From Sclerodactyla briareus (lineage: Eukaryota; Echinodermata; Holothuroidea; Dendrochirotida; Sclerodactylidae): a stretch of DNA of 64,000 bases. How positions within the stretch are numbered: position 1 is the first letter of the stretch; each line of letters begins with the position of its first letter. The notes beneath the pieces are model-generated. The model was given only the letters and a program-made list of their open reading frames with translations, had not been told where the DNA came from and ran no database searches. The stretch is taken from the NCBI GenBank assembly GCA_026419785.1, contig JAODTK010005530.1:1-64000 (forward strand). The letters are read 5' to 3'. Positions 47,088-59,534 of the stretch are shown here, piece after piece. The translations under genes and the position numbers were made by a program.

Positions 47088-48889
47088 GGCTGTGAACCAT
47101 TGAGGGCGCTGCCATTGATACCATATCGGATGTTAAGTCGTTGGATGAGGATGTCATAATCGATGGTATCGAACGCAGCACTTAGGTCCAGAAGAACAAA
47201 CACTGCGTCCTTCTTGCTGTCTTGCTTCTTGCTGTCAACAATGGGTCGTTGAACACTCGGACAATGGCAGTCTCGCAGCTATGATGTTGTCGGTACGCAC
47301 TTCGAATGATAAGGGTACAGATCATGTTCCGTAAGGTACTGTTGCAGTTGTTGGACAGCAGCCTTTTCAATAGCCTCGAATTATTTTATATTTGAAAATG
47401 CTGCGATAAACTGTGTAACGATTCGGGGTCAAGTGAAGGTCCTTCATGAGGGGGTGTGACTCCCGCTCTCTTTGGGCTAGCAGGATCACACGTTTTTGAC
47501 ATACTGCATTGAGGTTTTCTGCAATGTGACGACTTTCTCCTGAAAAAAAACCTAGCAAAGTCGTCAGCCAGTACCTCCCGTGACTGATTTGTTGGCCAGA
47601 ATTTCGCTGAACTCTTGACACACATGTCATTAACTAACATGAAAAACTCCTCCTGGTCACACTCGAAAACCTGGGATTTGTAGTAGGTGGACTAAGCGTC
47701 CTCCAGGGCGCGTCTGTAATCGACACATTTTTCGCGGAAAATTTGTCGATCAACGTGCAGACGAGATTTAACCCAATTCCTTTCATGTCGCCCAAGATCT
47801 TGTGTGAGCGCCACGAGGTTCGTCGGTATACCATGGTGTGTGGGGACGTAGGTACCTTGTCCTTATTACTTCTGGAGCGTGAGCGTCAAGTAATTCGACC
47901 AACACAGCATCATATTGCTCAGCTATTTGATTGAGATTATTTGCTGGTGACTGAAGAAGTGAGGATGCACTGATATCTTTGTTGATCCACATGATCCACA
48001 CGAAGTTGATCCACATCGATATTGCGCAGTCTCTTTACTTTGACTACCTCCTTAGATGTAGATTGACGCGTGACGTCGACAGCGCAGGTGTGACAGCGAT
48101 AAGTGAGCTTTAGTGGTAGATAGTTTAGAATGCGTCGACTGTAACAGTCAATTAATGGAGAACCTCCTGGTGTTATAACAGACTAGAGGGTGTGGCCGCT
48201 GTTATATGTCTAAAAAGCAAGTAAGCTGATCGAAGAACACTTCCTGGGTAGCATTGCTTTTCTTGCTATATGGTGGTCGGTTAAAGTCTAATGAGTCGAA
48301 CAGAGGCAGAGTAGGTTGATATGGTAAAGTCGCCATGTTCAAAAAAGCTGAACGTGTCGCGAACATGTTCTGTAACCTTGAACACCTTCCGCAAAAAACA
48401 AGAACACACCCCGGCAGCACGACTTTTCTTGGGGATGTTATAGGCAGTGAATTCAGGCAGCGTGGTATATAAATCCGCTAGGATGCGGTCGTCTAGACTG
48501 TCACCGTTCGAACAGGATGCTGTAATGGCTCTGATATAGTTTTAGTCGAATTAATGAGTACACAGCGATGCCGTTTGATTCGCCAAGAAACGGGCGTTCC
48601 AAAGAGCGAATCGGGCCTGAGTCGCTGTACTGCGAGTTGTTGAACGCAAAAGGAACGGAGTTCGTTGATGCCGTTTGGTTGTGTGCCTTGAGAGGAGGCT
48701 GTGACACGAAACGTACTTGGATTGGCCGAGAGTTGAGACGCCTCCCGCCCCGTTTCCGCGACGTCGACATCGTTTTCGTCCCTGACGATTTGCACATGGC
48801 ACGATCGGCGCTCCATTGTGGTCAGTGCAAGGCTGACGTAATAGGTGAAGGGAATCTGGAAGGTCTCATACATCTACAAGTTAGACATG

Positions 48890-51420
48890 TTGTGGATACC
48901 AGATCAACGTCCTCGGAATTCGATGGACATCCAGTGGACTGAAAGGCCTGTTTGGTAGCGTGCATGACTGACACTAAGTATGAGTCTTATATGCCCGAGT
49001 TAGTCCTTAGCTGGGCCAAAACGATCACGAAATGTAAATCCGTAATCATGTGGTTAAAACGGTGGGTTATGGCTGATCACTGCAGAAATGGCGTCGTTAC
49101 GGAAATAGTTTCGTTGATACGATGTTAGACACTGCCAGGATGATTTATTAGAGGGGATATTTTAATAGCTGGTAAAAAACTGAATGCGTCAGTCCAAAAC
49201 CGTTCATAGGACTTCCGATCTCGGAGTTATAGTCATTTGAAGTTTGTGTATTGTGAAGCATGTGCATTGCACAAGAGCGAAAGGCATACCATCAGGCAAT
49301 AATAAATGATGACTATTACGCCCACACTGCAAACATTCTTTGTTTTCTATTGAAAATTCAAACATTAATTTAACTTTGAAACGCCATTTAGTCTTGGGAG
49401 GGGATTGCTTGTAGTGGGTTGGTAGGTGTGAGGTTACTTTGGTGAGAGAAAGAAAAGATAACATAAACTTCTGCTAAATGTTGACTTACCTCAAACAAAT
49501 GAAACCAATCAATAATAACATAATTTCCTGTGTGTCCATGTGTGACGGACATGCGTTATGCGCAATTGTTGATTCTCCCATTTCTCTGCTCCAATGGCCC
49601 AATCGATTGAAGGCCAATAACTCCAATAGGAAAACATCTATTGAAATGTGGTTTGATCCTATAGATATAGTTTTCATTTCCCACAATATAACCTCTGTTG
49701 TGTCCAGCCTGCAGTTCCCTTTGAGTCCGGACTGAGGATTGATATTCAACGTCCAAAAAAACAGAGAAAATATAGTCACGAGTTTGCTTATAACCGCACA
49801 GGACTGATCCTTCGTCTTGGAGAATTACGGGATGTGAAAATAATGCAAATATAAATGCAATGATGCGTCGACAAAACCTAGCCAGTACTATCTGAACGAA
49901 ACAGAAAATAGATTCTTACTCTACCGACACACTGCGGAGGGTTTGGAACATTCATTATTCAACCATTATAGCATCTAGGCTCCATGATGCAACTAATTAG
50001 TCGTCTCCAAGTTCGGAGGCTCGGCTATTCTGGAGATCCAATTAAGTATTACATAGATTTGTAATATCTCAATCCACGCTTGATGGGCAGTGGAGCCGGC
50101 TCAAGTCTCCGCGGAGAAGTGGTGGTTAATGTATTATGAGAGAGGCAACGCCAAACGACTGGTCAGGGGTTTGTTGACAGTGAAGGGCCACCACACATTT
50201 ATTATAGGTAGGCACCAGCGCTTAATTACGGAGGGTGATCAACTGTTATATTCATCGGCCAGTGTACCCATCGGGGAGCGTTATCGATCGTATAGGCTGG
50301 GTCCGAGGGGTCAACGGGTCACACCCGTCCCTTAGTCATCCTGGTCGCCATTTGAGGTAGGGCGGTTTATGTTGGCATACCGAAAGGTTGGAAATGGTTG
50401 CATTTCTCATTTTCATATGGCTCAGAAGAGAGGTAGATAAAGTAGTGCATGGTAGTGAAGACTTCCCGTTCATAGAGCAGAAAGAAAAAAACAGGCAAGC
50501 GATAAAGCCAGCAAACGATTGAATTCTGTGCATTGGGAAACGAAGAGGCTACGATAATAATTCGAGATGATGCTGAAAGAGTGTGAAACTGTTGATCTCA
50601 GAACATGCGTTTCATCGAACGGGGTAAGTTTTTTTTTCTCAAAAGAATTGAAGGGACGAAAGAGATTGGAAACGTTTCGTATTACACTATTATACGACTA
50701 AGCCATAATGGAAACAATGGTACATTTGGAACAACTATTTCGAATCGTTTTGGTCATCAGCTGGTCATGCTTCCTATCTAGTTGGTGGTTACGAAAATTG
50801 CTGACTAAAATACTGAAAATAGTCATAAATACATCTCGTGGTCTGTTTGGCTTACGGTGTTGTACACTTATTTCGTCACATGATGGGTGCGTTTTAGTCG
50901 ACTGTTAGTGATAGATAATTACGTAATGACGCTTTCAATAACGGGACCTGGTGGCTGACAAGTAATGTACACCATTAAACCAGCTAACAGAGCTAACAGT
51001 CCCAGGAGGGATGATAGTTAGGCCATGCCCACTGCTAGCATGATTTTGGATACAAAAACAAGACATGTGCAGGGGGGTAACGCCGAATGTAATCCCCGCA
51101 GAAATGGCCATTCGTGGAACCTCGTTTGACGAAAGCACCATCAAATTTTATGTCCATTTGAACTCTAGTGACTTTGAAATGCCTACCCAATGTGTGCAGG
51201 AACACACTGTAGGCAAACGTTTCCAAGTTTCGTTCAAATTAAGCAGTTAGAAAAATCACGAATCAAAACGCAAATTTGGACCCTATGGTGACCTTGACCA
51301 ACGTCCTGTTTCGGGACAAACTTTCGTACCCACTCACCAAAGTTTCGTGTAAATCGGGTAAATCATCATTTATTCCTGCCGAAGGCAAAAGGAATTATGC
51401 AGTCATGCACCGTGCGTATG
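48890..51420. other. Mostly unassigned; one short inverted copy of the block A repeat
   Basis: 49500-49720 is a minus-strand copy of the interspersed repeat of block A (17500-17700). 51120-51200 is an inverted piece of the internal repeat at 37900-37960. The rest shows nothing; a 67-codon plus frame at 50708 with a hydrophobic N-terminus (RIVLVISWSCFLSSWW) has no recognised family. Confidence 0.5.
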
Positions 51421-51424
51421 TGTG

Positions 51425-54400
51425 GGGTAGTTGTCTGTGTGTGTGTGTGTGTGTGTGCGGTGTGTGTGTGGGTGTGTGTGTGTGTGTTGTTTGTGTGTGT
51501 GACACCCCTGGTCAGCACGAATCTAACGTACGCAAAAATTGGTATAAGTTCAAATTAGGTATGGGGGCTTGCACATATGGGGAGGATGACCCCATTGTTT
51601 TGGGTTGCCCGTTCAAGGTCAATCATGGTCACGAGAGGGCAAAGTTAAAAAGCCTTGCAGCACGATATCTAGCGACGGCGAGTATCTATCAAGTTCAAAT
51701 TGGGTAGGGGGGGTGGGGGGTAGCATTTGTATAGTGAGGAGAACCCTATTGTTTTTGGTTTCAGGGTCAAGGTCATTCAAGGTCCCATACCTAGGAAAAA
51801 ATCGTCATATATCTCGGCAACGAAAACATTTTTGGAGGACTGTCGTGATTGGAAAATTTCGTTCGTCCGGGTGGGTGTGTGAAAATACATCTGGGGACCG
51901 ACTGTGACCTCATTTAACCTTTTGACCTTCTGACCCTCATTTGACCTCTGACCTGGTGAATTTGCCCGCTTTTTGTGTTGGCGGGAGGAAACGTCTCGTT
52001 AAGACAACAAAAAAGTCAATGAATCTACCATACTACGGTACTATTATCACAAGCTATCTCCAAGAATGTGGAAGGTCAAGACAGCTAAATCGTAATATAT
52101 CTCGGCAACGTAAAATTTTGGAGGACTGTCGTAGTGAAAAGTTTCGTTCGTCCGGGTGAAATACATCTGGTGACCGACTTGACCTCATTTGACTTTGACC
52201 TGTTCTGACCACATGTGACCTCTGACCTGGTGAGTTTGCCTGCTTTTTTGTGTTAGCGGGAGGAAACGTTCGTAAGACAACAAAAAAGTCAATGACATCC
52301 ATACTACGATACTCTTATCAACAAAGCTATCTCAATGAATGTGGAAAGTCAAGACAGCAAAAATCGTCATATATCTCGGCAACGAAATTTTTTGGAGGAC
52401 TGTCGTAATTAAAAGTTTCGTTCGTCTGGGTGAAATACATCTGCGTGACCAACTTTGACCTCATTGACTTTGAATGTGACCTTCATTGACTTTGACCTGG
52501 TGATTTTGCATGTTTTTTTGTGTGCCGGGGAAGCGTCGTGTTAAGACAACAAAAAAGTCAATGACACTACCATACTACGATACAATTATCACAAGCTATC
52601 TCACAGAATGTGGAAGGTCAAGAAAGTCTAAAAAACTGAAAGGTGGAAAATTTGGCCTTTGACATGCTCGTCAGATTTTTTTTTTGGATTTTATCTAATG
52701 AATGAAGTATGATTTAGTTCAAATAAGTGTGTGGATTGACACATGATGAAGATTACCCTATTGGTTTGGTATCAGGGAGTAAGTCATTCCAGGCCACCTT
52801 AGGACAATCCCTATATCTCTGCAACGATTATGTACGAGTGAGAACAAGCATGTAGCAAAACGGAACAAATCTTGCCCCCAGTGGAGACAGTACAAATTCT
52901 TTGAATTGTCATTTTATTGTTATTCATGATATGTTGAGTATTGGACTGCACCAAATATTCCCGACAAAGACAGTACAAATTCTGAATTGTTTCATTGGTT
53001 TTTTTATTTATTCATTCCTGATATGTTTGAATATTGGACTAGCCACCGGGGACCAGCCCTATATGTACTCTGATCAGTAGTGGTGTTGTAGGGTGGGGGT
53101 GGCCAATTTGGTCTTGCATGCACCCCCCCCCCCCCCCCCACCCCCCCCCCCCCCGGTGTCATAGGCAGCGTTGTGAAAATTAAAAAAGGTAGCCCTATTT
53201 AAGCCGGCATCACTGCATTCATTGAACAAAATTCCTATGCAACGCAGAGAAACGCCTCTTTTTGCTTATACCTCCTCTCATTTAGTGTTATATTTCGACC
53301 ACCAAAGTGCTGTGTTGCCCTCTTCATAAAATCTGGGTTGCTTCCCTCCCCCCCCCCTCTTCCCTCCCAATACAAGTATACCACCAGTGGAGATGGAAAA
53401 AAAAACAGTACAAATTCTTCAATGGTCATTATTAGGTATTTCCTGATATGTCTGAAAATTGGACTAACACCAGTGACCAGCCTATATGGACCTCCTGATC
53501 AGTAGTTGTTGCTACGGGTGAGGTGGGAATTGCAAAGAGAGATACGCCTCTCCTTTCTTAAATGCACCCCCCCCCCCCTCCCCCAGGTCATAGGAAGCTT
53601 ATGAAAATTGAAAAATGTAGCCTATTTGAAGCCTGCTCACTACCTTTATGACAAATTCCTAATTGCAAGGCAGATACGTTTCTTCTTGCGTATTACTTCT
53701 ATACGATATTCGGATATCGAATTGTGAGGTGGGAGAGAGGAAGGGGTAGACAAAACTGGCATTTTTTTTCCATAGGCCGTATATTATATTTACTCGAGAT
53801 GAGAATGCCAAGTTTGATTGCTTCTACATTTAATTGCAACGGTGATATGATCTTCATAATTTTCCCATTTAGCTAGTTATTACAGCCGAAATGCACACCA
53901 GGAAAAGTCCTGATGAATTCATTTAGAACACCTATGTAGCCCAGCCATGTTCCTCTTCACCACTGCTGCATTGTGTGTGTATACGATAATAAGCCTTCAG
54001 TTTGGAGCTGACAACATTCCCATCTCAAAAGGATAAATCTCACAAGCTGTGTGTGTGAGACTGCAAAGAACTGAGAAGTAAACAAACACATAAGAAACTT
54101 TAGACTGACTGGCAGACATTCAGTGTGGAAATGGTACCTGGCACTGGCCATGCTCAGAGGAGTGAGAGTGGGTAATCCAAGTATTCTCTGTGTGCACTCG
54201 TACAGATTATCTGATTGTTTTACACTTCCCTATTGGAAATGCGAAAAGCACACTTCCAGGTTGTGAATACTGACAGGCAGGCCTGACCATTGGGTATTAT
54301 ACTGTGATTCATAGACAAGCCATAATGAGAGGATTAAACGGTGGTGTTGTAGAAGAAGTGAGAGGGGAGTGAGTTGGGAGGAGAAGAAAGCAGGAGTCAA

Positions 54401-55765
54401 GGAAGCTTCTGCTGTGAAAGTGGGAAGGCACAACATTGTGCATTTTTTGCTTTGAGCAAAAAAGTGGGGGCAGTACCACTGTACTCAGGCAGACAGAGAA
54501 AGGGGCAGGGGTTGGGGTCGATAAAGTATCTCTATATCTTCCCCAGTGACTCTCGTTCTGGTGTTGACTGGTCACCTGATTGACTATTGGGAAAGTGATT
54601 GCCGCGGGGATCATACATGTTAAACAATTGGGCCAGAAGTCTACTGGATAACATTAACTGAGCCCACATAATACAGAAAGAAATGTCTCAACATGGCCTA
54701 TATATACTAGAAAATTAAAGAAAACAAGATCTTGTCTGTTCTATTATCTAGTTGTATTATTATCGTCAGCCAGATATAGGTTGAGGGGAGGTGCTGCATG
54801 GGTGGGCCATATAAAAAGACATTCCCCAACCCCACCAATGTAGGAGAGAAAATGTGATTTGAAAGCCTGTGAAAAGTTTGACCCTAAACAATGAGCAATA
54901 AGACATTGATGAACTGGTAAAATGGCTGTTGATACAGTATTCGAACAGATGCATTTGTCAATGCATGACCCACCCCTTGTACCCCAGACAAGGTGAGTCA
55001 TTGCACTTAGGTGGGTCCAACAAAATGATGCACCCCTCAGTCACTTGTGCCTGAAAAAATAATGAAAATTGATACACCCACAGTCACTTTGAAAGACCAC
55101 AGACACTCTGCTGTACAATTGAAACGATTGACTGGCAATGACCTACCCCTCAGTCACATTAGTGATTAACAACATATGGTACAATGACCAACATGTGAGA
55201 CACCTATTGGACACTGAATGTACCTAAATGACTCGCCTTGTCCAGGGTAGTGGAGGGATGCAATTGATAATATATAGGCCTGTATGCACTTCTCTTTCCC
55301 CCACACATATACCCCTACGAAAGAGGTTTTTTTTCACATTTGTGAGATGTTGGTCGTCCACATCAGTCACTCATGAGTGATAACTTTCGCTAAAGTGATC
55401 CTCATCAATTAGCCTTGCCTGCAGTCTGCTGACTCAGTGTTACGGTCGCTGGGGCTTCCCACACTTAATGGAAAACGTTGGACCTCGCTGGTTATGACTC
55501 GTGACTTTACCTTCACTCTTCAATATATACTTACTACCAGGTTTATTTTTCATATTTCACTCAATTGCCCTTTAGGACTTTTTTGACCTTGTCAAGCACA
55601 AGTCTCTATCTCATGCCTGTTAGTAAATATTGCAGGTGATCGTTTTGTGTCAGTTGTGGTTTGTGTTGGCAACACACATCTTGCAGGGTTTGATATAGCT
55701 GAGTAAGGGATCATGTCAGGAAAAAGTTCAATGAATCACTAGCATAGTTGCGTTCTTGTTTTCGA
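51425..55765. repeat. Block D: near copy of block C
   Basis: Same order and orientation as 11405-15430. It starts at a TG microsatellite (51437-51502) and 'gtgtgacac', ends at 'catgtcaggaaaa..caatgaatcact..gcgttcttg' near 55765. It differs by many small indels, a 3- versus 2-unit tandem array (51805-52640), longer poly-C tracts (53123-53153, 53349-53357) and a deletion of about 60 bases relative to block C near 55350. No conserved open frame. Confidence 0.8.
51805..52640. repeat. Tandem array in block D, about 280-bp period, three units
   Basis: The phrase 'atatatctcggcaacg' recurs at 51808, 52097 and 52368. Each is followed by 'ttttggaggactgtcgta', 'gtttcgttcgtc.gggtgaaatacatctg', TGACCT runs, 'gtttgc..gctttttgtgtt', 'gcgt..ttaagacaacaaaaaagtcaatga' and 'cacaagctatctcaagaatgtggaaggtcaaga'. 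Confidence 0.85.
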
Positions 55766-55774
55766 GTAAACCCG

Positions 55775-55990
55775 CAATATAGAGGGCAGTACATCCAGGC
55801 ATGATGCCCACTTTCGAACGAACTCGGACATGAGTACCAATTTTTCAGTTCCATCGATGAAGCGTTGACGAGTTATTGCGCTAACCCCTACAGTTTCCGG
55901 CGGCACGGCGTGACGACGGCGGAGACGGCTGCTACCACTCCCAAAACCATAATATCCCTGAACTTAAACGTGTTGCGGGGATATATTTAC
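55775..55990 (-). repeat. GCC-core dispersed repeat module, inverted copy
   Basis: In reverse complement it reads 'atatccccgcaacacgtttaa', 'gggatattatggttttggg', a GCCGTCTCCGCCGTCGTCAC core, 'ccggaaactgtaggggttagcgcaataact', 'cgatggaactgaaaaattggtact', 'catgtccgagttcgttcgaaagtgggcatcatgcc'. It sits exactly between block D and the block A-like repeat at 56055, so it appears inserted at, or marks, the block boundary. Confidence 0.7.
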
Positions 55991-56054
55991 AAATTCCTTG
56001 ACAACAAAACTGCGCAATAACGCATGACGGTACACACCTTGGACACCGGGAAGT

Positions 56055-56420
56055 TAGTTATGTATTTCATTCACTTGTTTTCCATTTTGCTGAATAAGTC
56101 ACCTTCAAGCAGAAGTCCTGTTGTCTGTCTCTCACAAACGTAGCCATCAACACTAGCAACCCACTCACAATCTCTCCTGTAGACTAAATGCTCTTCGAAG
56201 TGAAGATAATGTGTGAATTTTAATAGAAACAAAGAATTTGCAGGGTTGTGGCGAGTAATGACATAATTTATTTATTGCAGCATGGGATGTTTTTCAAATC
56301 TTCGCAATAAACATGCCACTTCAATGGCCTGTAACTCCGTTAGGGAAAGCCGTATGAACTTCCGGTTTTGGACTCCCGCATTCAGTTTTTCTCTCCCCAG
56401 CTAAAATATTACTATTTGCA
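56055..56420 (+). repeat. Partial copy of the block A interspersed repeat
   Basis: Matches 17700-18040: 'ttgctgaataagtcacctt..agcagaagtcctgttgtct', 'ctcctgtagactaaatgct', 'gaagtgaagataatgtgtgaattttaatagaaac', 'gcagggttgtg', 'catgggatg', 'gaacttccggttttggact'. Confidence 0.75.
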
Positions 56421-56959
56421 GTTGTCCTCTAACGACGCCCTGCGAAGGCTGACCGGATACATTATCAGCACCAACCCGGCGTCCCTCCCGCACTCCATTA
56501 CACCCACAACCCATGCATGGGAGATCTGAGTACTAGATACCAGGACCCAGGATTAGTGTGGGGAGCTCGGCTTCCAAATGATTCAAAGAGGCCCTTCTCC
56601 CTGATTGGACGGAAGAAATACACATGGTTCAATATCTCGGGCGTAGTAGCGGATGCATTAAACGCATCGTCCGTTTTTCCCAAACGTTTTTCAATACATC
56701 GAGACGTTTTGTGAACCTCTCCATCACTTTTCGCCAGTTACCCCAGCACCAAGCACCAACGATAATGTCCTCTATTCTCATTCCCGAAGCGCAACCGTAG
56801 TGCATTAGATAGAATCTTTTATTTATGCATGGACCTACGTCGCTCGTTATAAATATTGTTTTCTTTGAATTCATCGGCGACGTCGTACCGACAAAAATAA
56901 TAAAACAGTGATTGTAAAGAGTTATTAACAACGGAATATTAGTTATTTTGATTAGACGA

Positions 56960-58170
56960 AATACCGTAATAATGTCAGCATCATGTTTAAGAAGAACTAT
57001 CCTCCGTAATCGTCTCCAATTATGGTGTGATGGATAGCTGCCATTGATTGGTTTCGTTCATACCTAACTTTAGAACACAACGGGTATCTATCCAAAATGA
57101 GATATCCCAAGTCACTGAAATTTCCTATGGATTCCAATGGAGTTCCCAAGGTTCCATTCTCGGACCCATCCTGTTTATCTTCTAAACCAAGCCGATAGCT
57201 GACATCCCGTCAACATGGCGTCTGTGTCCATCTTTACGCCGACGACCGCAAGCTTATCTGCCTTACAGGTGTTATAATACTGTCGCGCCTATGCTGAACG
57301 TGCTGTCTCTCAATGCATTCTGTCTCCTGCCGGTAAGAAGTTGATGACAGAATAAACTAAATTGAATGAAGACAAGACAGAAATTTTTAATATTACATCT
57401 GAATACTACAAACATAGTAACCTGGATCAATTTTTCAAAATCGGCAACGTAACTGTAAATGTGTCCAGATCCTGCTTCGTAATATTGGTGTTGTTTTTCA
57501 CGAACTTCAATCATTAGTAATCAAAGTCGTGTCCTTTGTAGAAGTGCATTACTTCCATCTCAAAAATATTAGTGCTATGCGCAAAATTCTGAGAATAAAA
57601 ACTGGTCCATGTTCTGTGGTCCTCTGGGATCGAGCTCAATCATGCTTTCTGTATGGAACCCACTCAATGCCTTTGCTCGCCTCCAGCGTGGTTCAAACAC
57701 CTGTAGCCAGAATATTACAGGTCATGGAAAGTACACGCAATTACCTCTGTATGCGGACCATACATTGGCTTTCTATCTACTATCGTATTCCGCTATAAAA
57801 TCGCCCTGCTGGTTGTTTATAAGGCTTTACATGTCATGCCCCTCCATACCTTACTGACGCTCGTTACTGTCCCACTCCCCTGTATTGCTCTCGCGTTCCC
57901 CCCATGAGAACTACCTGCGGTTCCTGCGACCAAAACTAAGTGGGAGATCGGGTTTTCAGCTCTATTTCATCTGTTTGGAACCAACTTCTTTCTCACATGT
58001 CAGAAATTCTACTAGTCTATCAGTTTTTTAAGTCCCTAAGCTTAAGGCACATTATCTTCCCCCCTCGCTCACTGCATGTCAGCCGCTGCTCGAACATGTT
58101 GCATGATGGCAGCGCTTATATAGTTATGTTTATTTATTATTATTATTATAACACCACAATGAATCTTAAA
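56960..58170 (+). mobile_element. L2-type LINE reverse transcriptase fragment
   Basis: Plus-strand remnant in several frames. In order: 'TILRNRLQLW', a WFRSYLT-like string (shifted), 'EISYGVPQ' / 'GSILGPILFIF' (motif B region, G-V-P-Q-G-S-x-L-G-P), 'GVCVHLYADDRKLIC' (catalytic Y-A-D-D intact), 'LNEDKTEIFNITS' (N-x-x-K-T-E), 'ACFLYG...PTQCLCSPPAW' in a decayed middle part, 'YKIALLVYKALHVMPLHTL', and WEIGFSALFHLFG. A (TTA)n tail at 58131-58147 closes the 3' end. It differs from the minus-strand L2 at 45.7-48.9 kb at many positions and is an independent insertion. Confidence 0.85.
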
Positions 58171-58174
58171 ACGG

Positions 58175-59530
58175 GCCGGGGAAACGCCGTAAGAAATAAC
58201 TGATATGAGCCTGTTTTGGTCCAGACTAATCGAATGAAACTCCCTCTATTTTGGAAGATGGCACGGAACGGGTCCGCAGCTCTCGCCCTGGATCCTGTAA
58301 CAATACGTACTGAGGCGAACAGGAATAGCAGTCAACCATCAGAGCGACACTAATATTGGAAGAAGATTCTCTTTAATCTGGGAACTTGGTATTTCTGTTC
58401 CCGTCCATGTCCCAACAAACCCGACAAACGTGCTAAACGTTGTGGGGAGATGGAAATATGGACTCACAAGAGGTCGCTTAACTACTGTTTTATCTAGGGA
58501 ACGTTTTCTACACGTTGCTCTGTACCCTTTAGCGATTTATGAGGACCTTTCTCGACGTGTACATCTGTGCAACTTCTGAACGTTCTAAATATGAGCCAAC
58601 ATTCTACCACGCGGACTTTGTTTAGCTGGGCAATCCCTGGAGGACAATGGGCCTGAGGGTCCTACTAATTGCGGCCGTAACTGTTTAGCAGTCGGAAAAA
58701 GCCCCGGGCTGCATGCCGGGAAAATGCGCACTCGCTGGGAGTCGGGGTCGTGACCTGCCCTCCACTCCCCAGCAAAATAAAAGTTAATGGTGGGCATCCA
58801 TACATCACGTTTCCTTCGCAACTGATAGTGGCCGCCATGTTGCACGCCCAGAAAAATCATTCTACTTTCTGTGAAGCGCCATCTGCATCAGAAACGTTCC
58901 GGTGCCATGGCATGATGCCGCTCACAAGCAACCGCGGTTTTGTCGCAAGTGACACCTTTAGTATGCAACATATTTCAAGGAAGTCTTAAGTTCTTGCACC
59001 CCACGTTCTGATTCATCAGTGCATCGTACGTGCGATATTGTATTGAGTGACTACATCGGAATGCGCGAAAGCAGGTTACCTGGATGCCTCCGTGACTCGC
59101 AACTCTGGTTAGCAGTCATTACACCGCGATGTCGAACTAGGTGTGACTCTGTCATGGTTGTAAGCTGGTATCACTTGTCGGCCATGAACACAATACACAG
59201 CTATGGTTTTTGTCCAGACTGTTGTTCGCCTCGGTATACGAACCATGTATATCCGAGGAGGCGATAGCGCCCTCTATTTGAGGAACGTCTCCCTTATATA
59301 ACCGTCTGATTCATGCATGGCTAGTTCTTGGCGGAATTCACCTAGTATACTGAAGTTGATCGTGAGTCGAAAAAAAACCCACCTAACTAGTAACGGATAT
59401 TTTTTATTCATTACATTTTTCCTATAATGAACACTATTCAAAATACACCGAATTTGGCAGCAACATTTGTTGGGATCGAATTCGTCCATGCAAGATCTTA
59501 AACAGTTTTTGCTTCAATCTATGGGAAAAT
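58175..59530. other. No recognisable gene; intergenic
   Basis: No domain, splice-supported exon or repeat family recognised in this stretch. Open frames are under 95 codons. Confidence 0.45.
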
Positions 59531-59534
59531 TATT

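Larger units (their letters stand above)
45720..48880 (-). mobile_element. Nearly full-length, inactive L2-type LINE
   Basis: Minus-strand L2/CR1 element covering most of ORF2. Endonuclease pieces (48880-48200): LADLYTTLPEFTAYNIPKKS, 'FLRKVFKV'. Linker: WYTDEPRGAH, VDYRRALEDA. RT: 'CETAIVRVFND', 'FVLLDLSAAFDTIDYDIL' (catalytic motif A), 'GVPQVSVVGPQIFSLYVA', and 'HGISYADDTPLYVSLDP' (motif C Y-A-D-D), then 'TAKDLGVIVE'. C-terminus: 'FRTLAIRKIGKIRKF', LVRAFVSSQIG, 'ITPILEELHWLPVEKLIQYK', 'TYGERSFANAAPRLWNRLP'. The 3' end near 45716-45760 has a GCGTTATATAAGAATGCTC junction with (ATT)n tail. It is interrupted by a 50-nt A run (47035-47084) and an AT-rich minisatellite (46376-46472), with multiple stops. 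The catalytic aspartates are intact, but the ORF is dead. Confidence 0.9.

Noticed and set aside
48568..48942. 124-codon plus-strand open frame
   Set aside because: It lies antisense to the 5' part of the minus-strand L2 element and has no family match of its own.
50708..50908. Short frame with hydrophobic N-terminus (RIVLVISWSCFLSSWW)
   Set aside because: Could be a signal-anchor first exon, but no downstream exon or family similarity was found.
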